Part shown: in pieces, positions 1-7,967 of the stretch
Layout: each line of letters starts with the position of its first letter
Numbering within the stretch: the stretch's first letter is position 1
DNA from: an uncultured Clostridia bacterium
GTDB lineage: Bacteria > Bacillota > Clostridia > UBA1212 > SIG427
Assembly: GCA_945965275.1 (NCBI GenBank)
Contig: CAMFNB010000006.1
Span: 1 to 51,380 of the forward strand
Length of the DNA: 51,380 nt
Direction of reading: 5' to 3'
Translations under genes and position numbers: made by a program
Notes under the pieces: generated by a model
What the model was told of the DNA's origin: nothing
Seen by the model: only the letters and a program-made list of their open reading frames with translations
Databases searched by the model: none

Positions 1-1415
1 ATGCAGTGTACCTCGGACTCAAAAAAAACAATGCAAGACAGGGAGCAGAAAATTTTACTTACGACACCCTTAGTTGGGCAGTACGTTACTGTCACATCAG
101 GGGTGTTTTAGTTTACCTCACTTTGAATACATTGACTGACGAGGAGGATTTTGAGGACACAGTCGAAATGGCTGTAAAAGCCTGGGACATGGGCGTTGAT
201 GCCGTACTTGTCCAGGATATAGGCCTTGCAGTCAGACTGCATGAACTCGGCATTGTAATTCACGCAAGCACGCAAATGACTGTTTCGTCCTTAGAAGGTG
301 CACTTGAAGCACGTGACATGGGCTTCTCAAGAGTCGTGCTCTCTCGTGAACTCTCACTCGAAGATATTCGACACATAACAAAGCACTGCGGAATAGAAAC
401 CGAAGTTTTTTGCCACGGTGCCCTTTGCATGTGTTATTCAGGGCAATGCGAGATGAGTTTCATGCAGGGCGGCAGAAGCGGAAACAGAGGTTCATGTGCA
501 CAGCCCTGCCGTATGCCATATAAGCTTGATGCAGGAAAACAAAAAGACGAATACCTTTATCATTTGAGCCCCGGCGATCTCTGCACACTTCCGATAATCA
601 GCAAACTGATTGAAACCGGAGTTACATCTTTAAAAATCGAGGGACGCCTTAAAAACCCCGAATATGTGGGATTGGTCACATCAATTTACCGAAGAGTCGT
701 TGACACAGGCAGGTACGACAAGGAAGATACGGAAAAACTTACACTTGCATTTTCAAGATCAACATTCACAACAGGCCATATGCTCGGTAAAATGCCGTCC
801 GCTGCCATCACTTTGAAATATCCTGGACGTGTCGGACTTCCTGTCGGCAGGATTCTCTCGGAGCCCCGTGTAAAAAGCGGTCCCGTCCCTATTTTCACTG
901 TAAAAGCAAAGCTTGACAAAACACTTTCAAACGGTGACGGAATATCCTTCGGAGCGGAAAACGGCGGTGTTGTAAACGGATTTGACAGTACCTCTGAGAT
1001 TTTGACAGTTGCCGGAAAGCTTCCGGAAAATGTTAAACCCGGAGATACCGTATATCAGACTTTCAGCAAAGAACTGGATAAAGAAGTACGATGCATGTAC
1101 GAGAATGAAGATGAAAACAAAACAGAAATAAACGGTGATTTCATCGCTTCCGAAGGCAAAGAAATGACCTTAAAAATATATGATAAAAATATTGAAATCA
1201 CTGTAACAGGTCCCGTTCCCCTTCCCGCAGTTAAGAGGTCAACAAAGGATATTGAAATTAAGGAAGCGTTGTCTCAAATCGGAAATACTCCTTTTAAATT
1301 TGACAGGCTGTCCGTATTTGTCAGCGACGGTTTATTCGTTCCCATGTCTCAGGTTAAGGACCTGAGAAGACGTGCCGTTGAAGCATTCAGTGAAGAAAGG
1401 AGCAAACGCAGATGA
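1..1415 (+). CDS. U32-family peptidase/RNA hydroxylation-type protein, N-terminal half, partial at 5' end
   Basis: The reading frame is open from the first base: the first residues read as an A-V-Y-L-G-L stretch, which is the end of the usual U32 opening ADAVYLG, so roughly 15-20 residues including the start lie outside the window. A TIM-barrel-like region follows, then the Cys-rich U32 signature around residues 135-170 (HGALCMCYSGQC, then GNRGSCAQPCR). U32 proteins include TrhP/RlhA, which hydroxylate tRNA or rRNA using a Cys-bound Fe-S cluster, as well as proteins once annotated as collagenases. The exact substrate cannot be read here. The stop overlaps the next start as ATGA at 1412-1415, so the two products are probably made together. 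Confidence 0.9.
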   Translation, partial: AVYLGLKKNNARQGAENFTYDTLSWAVRYCHIRGVLVYLTLNTLTDEEDFEDTVEMAVKAWDMGVDAVLVQDIGLAVRLHELGIVIHASTQMTVSSLEGALEARDMGFSRVVLSRELSLEDIRHITKHCGIETEVFCHGALCMCYSGQCEMSFMQGGRSGNRGSCAQPCRMPYKLDAGKQKDEYLYHLSPGDLCTLPIISKLIETGVTSLKIEGRLKNPEYVGLVTSIYRRVVDTGRYDKEDTEKLTLAFSRSTFTTGHMLGKMPSAAITLKYPGRVGLPVGRILSEPRVKSGPVPIFTVKAKLDKTLSNGDGISFGAENGGVVNGFDSTSEILTVAGKLPENVKPGDTVYQTFSKELDKEVRCMYENEDENKTEINGDFIASEGKEMTLKIYDKNIEITVTGPVPLPAVKRSTKDIEIKEALSQIGNTPFKFDRLSVFVSDGLFVPMSQVKDLRRRAVEAFSEERSKRR

Positions 1416-2083
1416 ACACTTATCTTTTTTACAGAAAAATTGATTTTCTTAAGTGGCCTGTTGACTCTGATGCCTGCAGAATATATTTGCCGATGCACCT
1501 TTTCAAAAATCAGGAATGCATTGAAAAACTAAGTACGCTCTCCTGTGAAAAATTTGCAACACTTCCTATGATAAGACGCGAGAAGCTGAATATTGCACTT
1601 TATGCGGATTGTGTCGACGGTTTCCTTGCCGAAAACATTGCAGATCTGAAGCTTCTTGAAGGATATACTTTTGCCTGTGATTTTTCCTTTAATGCAACCA
1701 ACACTCACACTGTTGAGTATCTCAAATTAAGAGGTGCAGTATCCGTTACCGTATCACCTGAATCATCCGTTCTTCCCAAAGTTGAGGGAATAACTCAGGA
1801 ATATATGATTGGCGGTCCGATTGCGGTTATGAGAAGTGAGCACTGCCCTGTTTCTGCAGCGGTCGGTTGCGAATCGGGATTTTCATGTGAAGAATGCAGC
1901 AAGAGACCTGATCATACATTCTGGCTTGAAGAAAAATCCGGTAAAAAATATCCTGTTCTTTGTGAAAGAAACGGCTGCCGTGCTATAATACTTTCAAAAG
2001 AAGAGTTCAGGCACACAGGCAGAATACCCGAGAATGCCTTAAAAAGAATAAACATATTTTACGGAGAAGATTATGATGGTTAA
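1412..2083 (+). CDS. U32-associated C-terminal domain protein (split U32)
   Basis: A 223-residue protein translationally coupled by ATGA to the U32 gene before it. Its second half has a PxAVMRSEHCPVS motif near residue 140, a CxxC at about 163-166 and a YPVLCE..GCRAIILS stretch near 188-203. These resemble the C-terminal half of long U32 proteins, where an MxSEYCP motif and further cysteines precede an FPxxxD..CRxxI segment. I infer that the two ORFs together equal one long U32 protein broken into two chains. The next gene, dut, starts inside its last codons (10-base overlap). Confidence 0.6.
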   Translation: MNTYLFYRKIDFLKWPVDSDACRIYLPMHLFKNQECIEKLSTLSCEKFATLPMIRREKLNIALYADCVDGFLAENIADLKLLEGYTFACDFSFNATNTHTVEYLKLRGAVSVTVSPESSVLPKVEGITQEYMIGGPIAVMRSEHCPVSAAVGCESGFSCEECSKRPDHTFWLEEKSGKKYPVLCERNGCRAIILSKEEFRHTGRIPENALKRINIFYGEDYDG

Positions 2084-2516
2084 TGTTCATGTTGAAATTT
2101 GTCGTGAAGGTGTTACCCTTCCCGCTTATGCAAAACCGGGGGATGCAGGTATGGACGTACGTGCCGCAGTTGATGTTACCATTGCACCGGGCGAAACAAA
2201 AATTGTTCCCACCGGCCTTAAGCTTGCCATTCCCGTGGGATATGAAATTCAGGTCAGACCGAGAAGCGGACTTTCTCTCAAAACTTCCGCAAGAGTTCCG
2301 AACTCCCCCGGTACAATTGATTCAGGTTACCGTGATGAGGTCGGCATAATCATTTGGAACTGTTCCTCCGATAAGCCTCTGGAAATCAAGGCAGGAGACA
2401 GAATCGCACAATTCGTGCTGCAGGAAGTTCCTCAGATAAACTTTGTTTCATGCGATGATGTTGCATCCATCGGAGAAAACCGCGGAGGCGGATTCGGACA
2501 CACCGGAAAGGGATAA
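2073..2516 (+). CDS. dut: deoxyuridine 5'-triphosphate nucleotidohydrolase (dUTPase)
   Basis: Hydrolyses dUTP to dUMP and pyrophosphate, keeping uracil out of DNA and feeding dTMP synthesis. All five trimeric-dUTPase motifs are visible: DAGMD at 24-28, RPRSGLS at 62-68, GTIDSGYRDEVG at 80-91 with the base-stacking Tyr86, RIAQFVL near 110, and a C-terminal GGGFGHTG arm. At 147 residues the length is normal. The start ATG at 2073 has GGAGAAG just upstream inside the end of the preceding gene; a second ATG follows directly, so the start may be one codon later. Confidence 0.97.
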   Translation: MMVNVHVEICREGVTLPAYAKPGDAGMDVRAAVDVTIAPGETKIVPTGLKLAIPVGYEIQVRPRSGLSLKTSARVPNSPGTIDSGYRDEVGIIIWNCSSDKPLEIKAGDRIAQFVLQEVPQINFVSCDDVASIGENRGGGFGHTGKG

Positions 2517-2518
2517 TT

Positions 2519-2992
2519 ATGGTTAAGGTATCAATCGGTCAGGACTCACATGCTTTTGATAAAGATTACACCAAGCCTCTTATTTTGGCAGGTGTTAAGT
2601 TCGATGAAGAAATGACTTTATGTGCAAATTCAGACGGAGATGTTGTTCTTCATGCAATCACAAATGCCGTGTCCGGTATTACGGGGCATAATATCCTCGG
2701 TAAAATTGCTGATGACATGTGCAAATCCGGAATCATTGATTCAAAGGAATATCTTAAAGAAGCGCTCAAATATATGCCTGAGGGTTCCGAAATAAATCAT
2801 GTCTCACTCACAATTGAGGCACTTAAGCCGAAGCTTGCTTCAAAAATTGATGATATGAAAGCTTCAATTGCTTCTCTGCTGGGCATCGGAGTTTCAGATG
2901 TGGGAATCACCGCAACAACAGGTGAAGGATTGACAGCCTTCGGTCAGGGCCTGGGCATTCAGGTTTTTGTGGTGCTGACTGCCGAGGTTTGA
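2519..2992 (+). CDS. ispF: 2-C-methyl-D-erythritol 2,4-cyclodiphosphate synthase, divergent
   Basis: Catalyses ring closure to MEcPP in the MEP isoprenoid pathway. Metal ligands are present as D9-S-H11 and H45 in the SDGDVVLHAI motif, and the C-terminal ATTGEGLTAFGQGLGI matches the family ending. The usual GxGDIGxxFPD loop after the second motif is replaced by a GHNILGKIADD-type sequence, so this is a divergent member. It starts two bases after the dut stop and ends the + strand run; the antiporter gene converges on it after 26 bases with no clear terminator hairpin. Confidence 0.88.
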   Translation: MVKVSIGQDSHAFDKDYTKPLILAGVKFDEEMTLCANSDGDVVLHAITNAVSGITGHNILGKIADDMCKSGIIDSKEYLKEALKYMPEGSEINHVSLTIEALKPKLASKIDDMKASIASLLGIGVSDVGITATTGEGLTAFGQGLGIQVFVVLTAEV

Positions 2993-3018
2993 AATACAGA
3001 GGTCCGTGTGAACGAATT

Positions 3019-4194
3019 CTATTTTTCTTTAATCTCTCCTGCCTTTTTAAGTGAGAACTTGGTTATTGCAGGACCAACAAGCTCGTAAATCAAAGTTCCG
3101 CAGAGAATAACTGTTCTGATCTCTGCTCCGTGTTCCGGCACAACCTGAGTTGCTGCCAGGGACAAGCCTATCGCCACACCGGCCTGCGGAATAAGAGCCG
3201 GGCCAAGGTACTTTCTTACATTCTTGTCGCATTTGCAGAGAGCTGCCGCAGTTGAAGCACCGGCAATTTTACCGGCCACACGAAGAAGAATGTAAATCAC
3301 ACCAATTACTCCCACAAGCGGAACAACAGAAATATCAAGTTCTGCGCCTGACAATACGAAGAATAAAATGAAAATCGGCGGTGTCAGGAAATCAGTAAGT
3401 TTTGCAATATGCTTGTACTGTGATGATGCATTTGTAAATACCGCTCCAAGAGCCATACAGCAAAGAAGTGACGAGAGTTCCAAAAGCTGTGAAAGACCTA
3501 CTGCAAGAAATACGACGCATATCGTAAGTGCGAGCCTGTTTCCGTCCTTTTTGAACCAACGAAGCGGAACGGTAAAAAGTAATCCGAGTGCAGCTCCCAC
3601 AAGAAGTGCTCCTCCGATTTCCCAAAGCGGCTTCAAAACCGAATCCTTAATTGAGATTGTATCTGGGTTTGAAACCATTCTTGCTATTGTTGTGCAGATT
3701 GAAAAAAGAATTAGTGCAGTGGCGTCATCAATGGCCACAACCGAAAGCAATGTTTCTGATACCGGGCCTCTTGCTTTGTATTGATTTATAACCATAATCG
3801 TTGCGGCAGGAGCCGTAGCCGCCGCAATTGATGCAAGACACAAAGAGAAAGAAATATCTTTTCCGTAAATCAAAAGTCCGGCAAGTACGAATAATACAGC
3901 AAACAAAGACTCAAGGCAGGCAATAACTATTGGTGCCTTACCCACTCTTTTAAAATATGATATCTTAAATTCGTTACCGATTGAAAACGCAATTAAACCC
4001 AATGCAACTTCGGAAATAATACCGAAGCTTTCAATGGATTCCGCAGGAATTACCTTGAATACACATGGTCCCAAAAGAAGACCGGCTATAAGATATCCCG
4101 TAACATTCGGCAGTCGTATGAATTTTACCAAACGGCCGCAAAGCATACCTCCCGCAATCATAATTGCGAGATATAATAAAGTGTTTAATGTCAT
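3019..4194 (-). CDS. CPA2-family cation:proton antiporter (KefB/Na+/H+ exchanger type)
   Basis: A 391-residue integral membrane protein made almost entirely of hydrophobic segments, with the family opening (LPNVTGYLIAGLLLGP near residues 28-43) and the SEVALGLIAFSIGNEF and AIDDATALILF stretches of the Na+/H+ exchanger domain. It stops after the transport domain and has none of the C-terminal RCK/TrkA-N regulatory domains that KefB/KefC carry. The ion is not readable. It starts four bases after the stop of a small PII-like gene, which may supply the missing regulatory input. Confidence 0.88.
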   Translation of the reverse strand: MTLNTLLYLAIMIAGGMLCGRLVKFIRLPNVTGYLIAGLLLGPCVFKVIPAESIESFGIISEVALGLIAFSIGNEFKISYFKRVGKAPIVIACLESLFAVLFVLAGLLIYGKDISFSLCLASIAAATAPAATIMVINQYKARGPVSETLLSVVAIDDATALILFSICTTIARMVSNPDTISIKDSVLKPLWEIGGALLVGAALGLLFTVPLRWFKKDGNRLALTICVVFLAVGLSQLLELSSLLCCMALGAVFTNASSQYKHIAKLTDFLTPPIFILFFVLSGAELDISVVPLVGVIGVIYILLRVAGKIAGASTAAALCKCDKNVRKYLGPALIPQAGVAIGLSLAATQVVPEHGAEIRTVILCGTLIYELVGPAITKFSLKKAGEIKEK

Positions 4195-4198
4195 TTGT

Positions 4199-4543
4199 TT
4201 ACGCCTCTAATTTCTTTATTCCTTCCAAATGTGATACGGGAAGCGTAAACAGGATACCTGTATCAGGCTGGTCAAGTCCGCCTGTAACCTCGTTTACGAT
4301 TTTCGAAACAACTGCAACCTTCTCATCTTCCAATACCATGAAAATTGTTTTGTTTTCCTGGTGAGAAGGATCAAGAAGTCTTCTCAGTGAAGCCACAAAC
4401 TGAAGCTCGTCATGGTCATACAGACTGTGCGCCATTCCACGGCTTTCAATTACAGTAGCTCCTCTTAAATCATTTTCACTGAATGCCTCAAGAATATCTT
4501 CGAGGCATTCTGTTTTATTAAGTACCAATATAAGCAGTACCAT
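4199..4543 (-). CDS. small PII-like (GlnB-fold) regulatory protein
   Basis: A 114-residue soluble protein. The pattern of an opening beta strand (VLLILVLNKTECLEDILEAF), a GATVIESRGMA segment, a variable middle and a late strand/helix pair (KTIFMVLEDEKVAVVSKIVNEVTGG) fits the ferredoxin-like fold of PII and PII-like proteins. Canonical PII T-loop residues are not seen. It lies between the phosphohexomutase gene (19 bases upstream) and the antiporter gene (4 bases downstream), so it is probably cotranscribed. The PII assignment is a fold-level inference; regulation of the antiporter is inferred from position. Confidence 0.6.
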   Translation of the reverse strand: MVLLILVLNKTECLEDILEAFSENDLRGATVIESRGMAHSLYDHDELQFVASLRRLLDPSHQENKTIFMVLEDEKVAVVSKIVNEVTGGLDQPDTGILFTLPVSHLEGIKKLEA

Positions 4544-4562
4544 TAAAATACACCTTCTTGTA

Positions 4563-6071
4563 TTAAAGTTTGCTTGAGTCGAGTTTGTCGTACTTTGAAA
4601 GGAACGGCTTTAATGCGGCTCTGATTTTGTCTACTCCGCCTGCTTCATCTGACTCAATGTTAAGAGGCATAAGAGGTTCGTGAAGTGACATACGAAGGAG
4701 GAACCAGCCATTACCTGAAGTCTCATCGCATTTTACACGAATACCTTCATAGTTTCTCGGCTCAACTGTCCAACCCGGAACTGTCTCGGCAAATCTTCCG
4801 AGTTCCTTAATGATGTCATTTCCGTACGGAGCAAATTCTTCAAGTCCCAGTTTCATTCTGAATTCTTCTGATTCAGCGGGTTCCTTGAGTTTTGAAATAA
4901 GTTCGTCGATATGCTTGCCTTCCTGACGCATCTGTGCCATTTTGATTAACAGCTTTGCAATTAAGAAAGCTCCGTCATCTAAGAAATAGTTGTCTTTTAA
5001 AGCACCGTGTCCTGATGTTTCGATGGCAACAGGTGTGTACTTACCCTCATTGTTAAGACGGATAGCTTCGTTGATAACATTCTTGTATCCTCTCTTGTAT
5101 CTGTGATGAACACCACCGAGATCTTTCTCAATGAATTCCTTAAGCCCTGATGACGTAATTGAATCCGTTACAATTGTTGCACCCGGATGTCCTTCACATT
5201 CGATTGCTGCAATAAGTGCAATAATTCTGTTTCTGTTGATTTCTTTGCCGTGTCTGTCAACTGCACCTGCTCTGTCTACGTCTGTGTCGAAAATAATGCC
5301 GAAATCAGCACTGTTGATATAAACAGCTGTCTTAACAGATTCCATTGCCTCTTTGTTTTCGGGATTAGGAATATGATTCGGGAAGTTTCCGTCAGGCTCT
5401 AAGAACTGACTTCCTTCGGTTTCCGCACCGAGAGGCTTTAAAACTTTGCTTGCGTAGAAACCGCCTGCACCGTTACCTGCGTCAACGATTATTCTCATTC
5501 CAACGAGTGGTCTTTCTTTTCCTGTTGCTTCTCTGATTTTTCTTACAAGATCTGCAGCATAGTCAGAAATGAGGTCCACTTTCTCAACAACAGTCATTCT
5601 TCCGCTGAGCGGCGGAACTTCGTTTTCAGCTATTTCAAGTACTTCGGTGATATCTGCTTTCTCGAGTCCTCCGTTCTTTGTAAAGAACTTCATACCGTTT
5701 CTGTTAAAAGGAAGATGGCTTGCCGTAATCATGATAGATCCGTTGCAGTTATATGCAGGCATTACTGTTGACATAAACATTGCCGGAGTTGATGCAAGAC
5801 CACAGTCATATACATCACAGCCCGCAAGCTTGAGTCCTTTGATTGCAGCCTCTTTGAGAGAAGGACCCGTGAGTCTTGAGTCCATACCTACTGCGATTTT
5901 GAAACCTGCAGGACCCATTTTTGTCTTTCTGCTGAGCCAGATTGCAAATGCTGTTGCAATTGTGTAAACCTTATCAGGAGTGAGATTTACCTCTTCTCCT
6001 TCAACACCCTCAAGAGCAATTCCTCTGACGTCACTTCCGTTTTGGAGCTTTTTCCATTCATCTGAAAGCAT
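4563..6071 (-). CDS. phosphomannomutase/phosphoglucomutase
   Basis: Alpha-D-phosphohexomutase of 502 residues that interconverts hexose 1- and 6-phosphates. The phosphoserine loop is ITASHLP with catalytic Ser118, the Mg2+ loop is D262-x-D264-x-D266-R267, and the sugar-binding loop is ETSGHGA at 351-357. A C-terminal domain follows. Man versus Glc preference cannot be told from sequence. The start has GAGGTG upstream. An extended -10 (TGATATAAT, 6103-6108) lies about 30 bases before the start, overlapping the end of the hydrolase gene. Probable first gene of a three-gene run with the PII-like protein and antiporter. Confidence 0.93.
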   Translation of the reverse strand: MLSDEWKKLQNGSDVRGIALEGVEGEEVNLTPDKVYTIATAFAIWLSRKTKMGPAGFKIAVGMDSRLTGPSLKEAAIKGLKLAGCDVYDCGLASTPAMFMSTVMPAYNCNGSIMITASHLPFNRNGMKFFTKNGGLEKADITEVLEIAENEVPPLSGRMTVVEKVDLISDYAADLVRKIREATGKERPLVGMRIIVDAGNGAGGFYASKVLKPLGAETEGSQFLEPDGNFPNHIPNPENKEAMESVKTAVYINSADFGIIFDTDVDRAGAVDRHGKEINRNRIIALIAAIECEGHPGATIVTDSITSSGLKEFIEKDLGGVHHRYKRGYKNVINEAIRLNNEGKYTPVAIETSGHGALKDNYFLDDGAFLIAKLLIKMAQMRQEGKHIDELISKLKEPAESEEFRMKLGLEEFAPYGNDIIKELGRFAETVPGWTVEPRNYEGIRVKCDETSGNGWFLLRMSLHEPLMPLNIESDEAGGVDKIRAALKPFLSKYDKLDSSKL

Positions 6072-6102
6072 AGTTTCACCTCGTAATAATTTTTCTGTTT
6101 TG

Positions 6103-6108
6103 ATTATA
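6103..6108 (-). promoter_or_regulatory. extended -10 promoter for the phosphohexomutase run
   Basis: On the minus strand TATAAT is preceded by TGA, giving an extended -10. I see no good -35 at 16-18 bases. It sits just downstream of the serine hydrolase stop, about 31 bases upstream of the mutase ATG. Confidence 0.5.
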
Positions 6109-6113
6109 TCACT

Positions 6114-7205
6114 TTATTTAATTGATGCATATACATCCGTCTCGAAATTCCATGCGGTCAGAGCACCCGCCCCGCCGTCATTTGTGCAGTTTTTCATGTA
6201 TACTGCCGTTATTCCGTTAACCGGATCAACCCAAAAATGCGATCCGAAGGCTCCGCTCCATCCGTAGCAGCCTGTGGGAAGATTTTTGTAATCGTCTCCG
6301 GTGATAACTCTCACTCCGTAACCCCAAACAACAGGATCAGGCATTACCTCCGGCGGCAGTTGTTTCTTTGACATTTCTTTTACCCAACTCCGGGGCACAA
6401 TTTGTTTTCCGTCAAATGAGCCGCCCGCAAGAAGCATTTTTGCGAAATTCATATAGTCATCATATGTTGATGCAAGACCGGCAGTACCGCAATAATGTCT
6501 GTCAGGACCTCCCGGGAAAAGACATCTTCTGTATTCTTCATGCACAAATAGTTTGCCGTCCTTTTTACCGCTCACATTTACTGTTCTTTTCCATTGTTCC
6601 TCAGTTGGCACATAGGTTGTGTCTTTCATGCGGCAGGGCTCAAATATATGCTTTTTGGCCCAATCTTCATACGGCATGTCTTCTGCCTTCTCGATTATTC
6701 TGCAAATCAGATCCAGAGCAACCGTCGCACTGTAAAACTGAGCTTTGCCCGGTAAAAAATCAAGGGGCTCATTGCCGTAAAAAGCCTCAACATCGGCAAG
6801 GCTTGTATGTTTTCCTGATTCACCGAATCTGATTTCAGCAGTGCTCTTTTCAGAAGAACAAATACCGGAAGAATGACTTAAAATCTGAGCGATTGTGGGA
6901 TTTCCCCTTTTATCAGAATCATGTATCGGCATGTCTTTAAAACCGTTCAGATATTTTGAAATCTCATCCTCAGGCGAAAATATGCCCTTTGATACGGCTA
7001 TGCCTGCCGCAACAGCAGTAACCGGCTTTGTCATTGACGCAAGTCGAAATAACGAGTCTCTGTCGGCTTCTCCGAAAATTCCTGTATATTCGTTTCCGTT
7101 TTGATAAACACCTATGACAGCGTCGGTCAAATCGTATGCTTCAATGTTTTCCTTTGCACGTTTTTCAATATTTTTCTTTAATAAGTCAAAATCGATTGTT
7201 TTCAT
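6114..7205 (-). CDS. serine hydrolase, class C beta-lactamase/esterase family
   Basis: A 363-residue protein of the beta-lactamase-related fold with the SxxK motif at S57-M-T-K60. The usual YxN motif is Y158-S-A160, with Ala in place of Asn, so the catalytic tyrosine is kept but the third residue is not. A G-x-G-type C-terminal strand is plausible near the end. No signal peptide is seen, which suggests a cytoplasmic esterase or peptidase rather than a resistance enzyme. The open frame extends 15 codons further, but an ATG at 7205 lies seven bases after a perfect -10, so I place the start there as a leaderless ATG. Confidence 0.85.
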   Translation of the reverse strand: MKTIDFDLLKKNIEKRAKENIEAYDLTDAVIGVYQNGNEYTGIFGEADRDSLFRLASMTKPVTAVAAGIAVSKGIFSPEDEISKYLNGFKDMPIHDSDKRGNPTIAQILSHSSGICSSEKSTAEIRFGESGKHTSLADVEAFYGNEPLDFLPGKAQFYSATVALDLICRIIEKAEDMPYEDWAKKHIFEPCRMKDTTYVPTEEQWKRTVNVSGKKDGKLFVHEEYRRCLFPGGPDRHYCGTAGLASTYDDYMNFAKMLLAGGSFDGKQIVPRSWVKEMSKKQLPPEVMPDPVVWGYGVRVITGDDYKNLPTGCYGWSGAFGSHFWVDPVNGITAVYMKNCTNDGGAGALTAWNFETDVYASIK

Positions 7206-7212
7206 ATTTAGG

Positions 7213-7241
7213 ATTATACAGCAGCGGCAATTGAAACTCAA
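7213..7241 (-). promoter_or_regulatory. promoter of the serine hydrolase, apparently leaderless
   Basis: On the minus strand TTGAGT (7241-7236) and TATAAT (7218-7213) are separated by exactly 17 bases. Seven bases after the -10 comes the ATG at 7205, where the transcript itself would begin; no Shine-Dalgarno sequence is present. Its -35 overlaps the -35 of the divergent promoter. Confidence 0.7.
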
Positions 7242-7259
7242 TTTTATCAAGTGTATAAT
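7231..7259 (+). promoter_or_regulatory. sigma-A-type promoter of the HdeD-like gene
   Basis: TTGAAA at 7231-7236 and TATAAT at 7254-7259 with a 17-base spacer. It drives the gene at 7287 and shares DNA with the divergent promoter of the serine hydrolase. Confidence 0.75.
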
Positions 7260-7286
7260 TAAGTAAGAAACAGTTCGGAGGCAGCT

Positions 7287-7901
7287 ATGAAAGATTTACT
7301 TTTACATTTCAAAAAGAGCTATATGCTCACAGCAATTTTTTATGTTATTTCGGGAATTGTAATGCTTATATTCCCTGACATTTTCTCAAGAGTGCTTTGC
7401 TACGCTTTCGGTGCAATTCTCATTATTTTCGGTTTGATTGATCTTATCAAACGTCTTTCATCCGGAAAATCCGACGGCTTCACCGACTTCGGAATGATCA
7501 ACGGCCTCATAAATATCGGCATCGGTATTTTCTTTATTGTGAAATATGAAGCAGTTGTTGAAACAATAACATTCGTAATCGGTATGCTCATCATCGTGGA
7601 CAGCTTCATCAAGTTCTCCAAGGCACTTGAACTTTTAAAGGCAAAATACAAGCTCTGGTGGATTACATTCCTTCTTGCTCTGCTTACAATCGGTCTCGGT
7701 ATCTGGATTATCATTGACGCATCACTGGGCTTTGTGCTTTGCGGAATTTCCCTTATCGTAGTCGGAATTACCGACATATACATGATTATTTGTGTATCCA
7801 GAGTAATCAAAAAAATCAAAAATGCACTTGCTCCGCACGCAGAAGCAGAACAGGTCATTGAAATTAACGAAGCTGAATCATCTGAAGAAAAGACAGAATA
7901 A
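7287..7901 (+). CDS. HdeD/DUF308-family integral membrane protein
   Basis: A 204-residue protein with about six hydrophobic segments in three hairpin pairs, the GIVMLIFPDI and GAILIIFGLIDLIK sequences being typical of DUF308. The tail after residue 180 is charged and Glu-rich. The family includes HdeD, linked to acid resistance in enteric bacteria, but its molecular function is unknown. The start is supported by GGAGG seven bases upstream and a consensus promoter. It is a single-gene unit ended by the hairpin at 7917-7953. Confidence 0.85.
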   Translation: MKDLLLHFKKSYMLTAIFYVISGIVMLIFPDIFSRVLCYAFGAILIIFGLIDLIKRLSSGKSDGFTDFGMINGLINIGIGIFFIVKYEAVVETITFVIGMLIIVDSFIKFSKALELLKAKYKLWWITFLLALLTIGLGIWIIIDASLGFVLCGISLIVVGITDIYMIICVSRVIKKIKNALAPHAEAEQVIEINEAESSEEKTE

Positions 7902-7916
7902 TAATACGGAATAAAT

Positions 7917-7953
7917 AAGCGGGGTTCCTGCAGCATGCAAGAGCCCCGCTTTT
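7917..7953. terminator. convergent terminator hairpin
   Basis: AAGCGGGG pairs with CCCCGCTT, with a smaller inner TGC/GCA stem, between the converging HdeD-like and ABC-exporter genes. Short T/A tracts flank both sides, so it may serve both strands. Confidence 0.75.
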
Positions 7954-7967
7954 GTTATGCTTTTAAA

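Noticed and set aside
6114-7205. Antibiotic-resistance beta-lactamase
   Set aside because: No signal peptide, YxN motif reads YSA, and a housekeeping context; fits the esterase/peptidase relatives better.
7400-7936. Minus-strand ORF of 178 codons opposite the HdeD-like gene
   Set aside because: Mirror of a membrane-protein gene; it runs from the terminator into coding DNA without a start signal.
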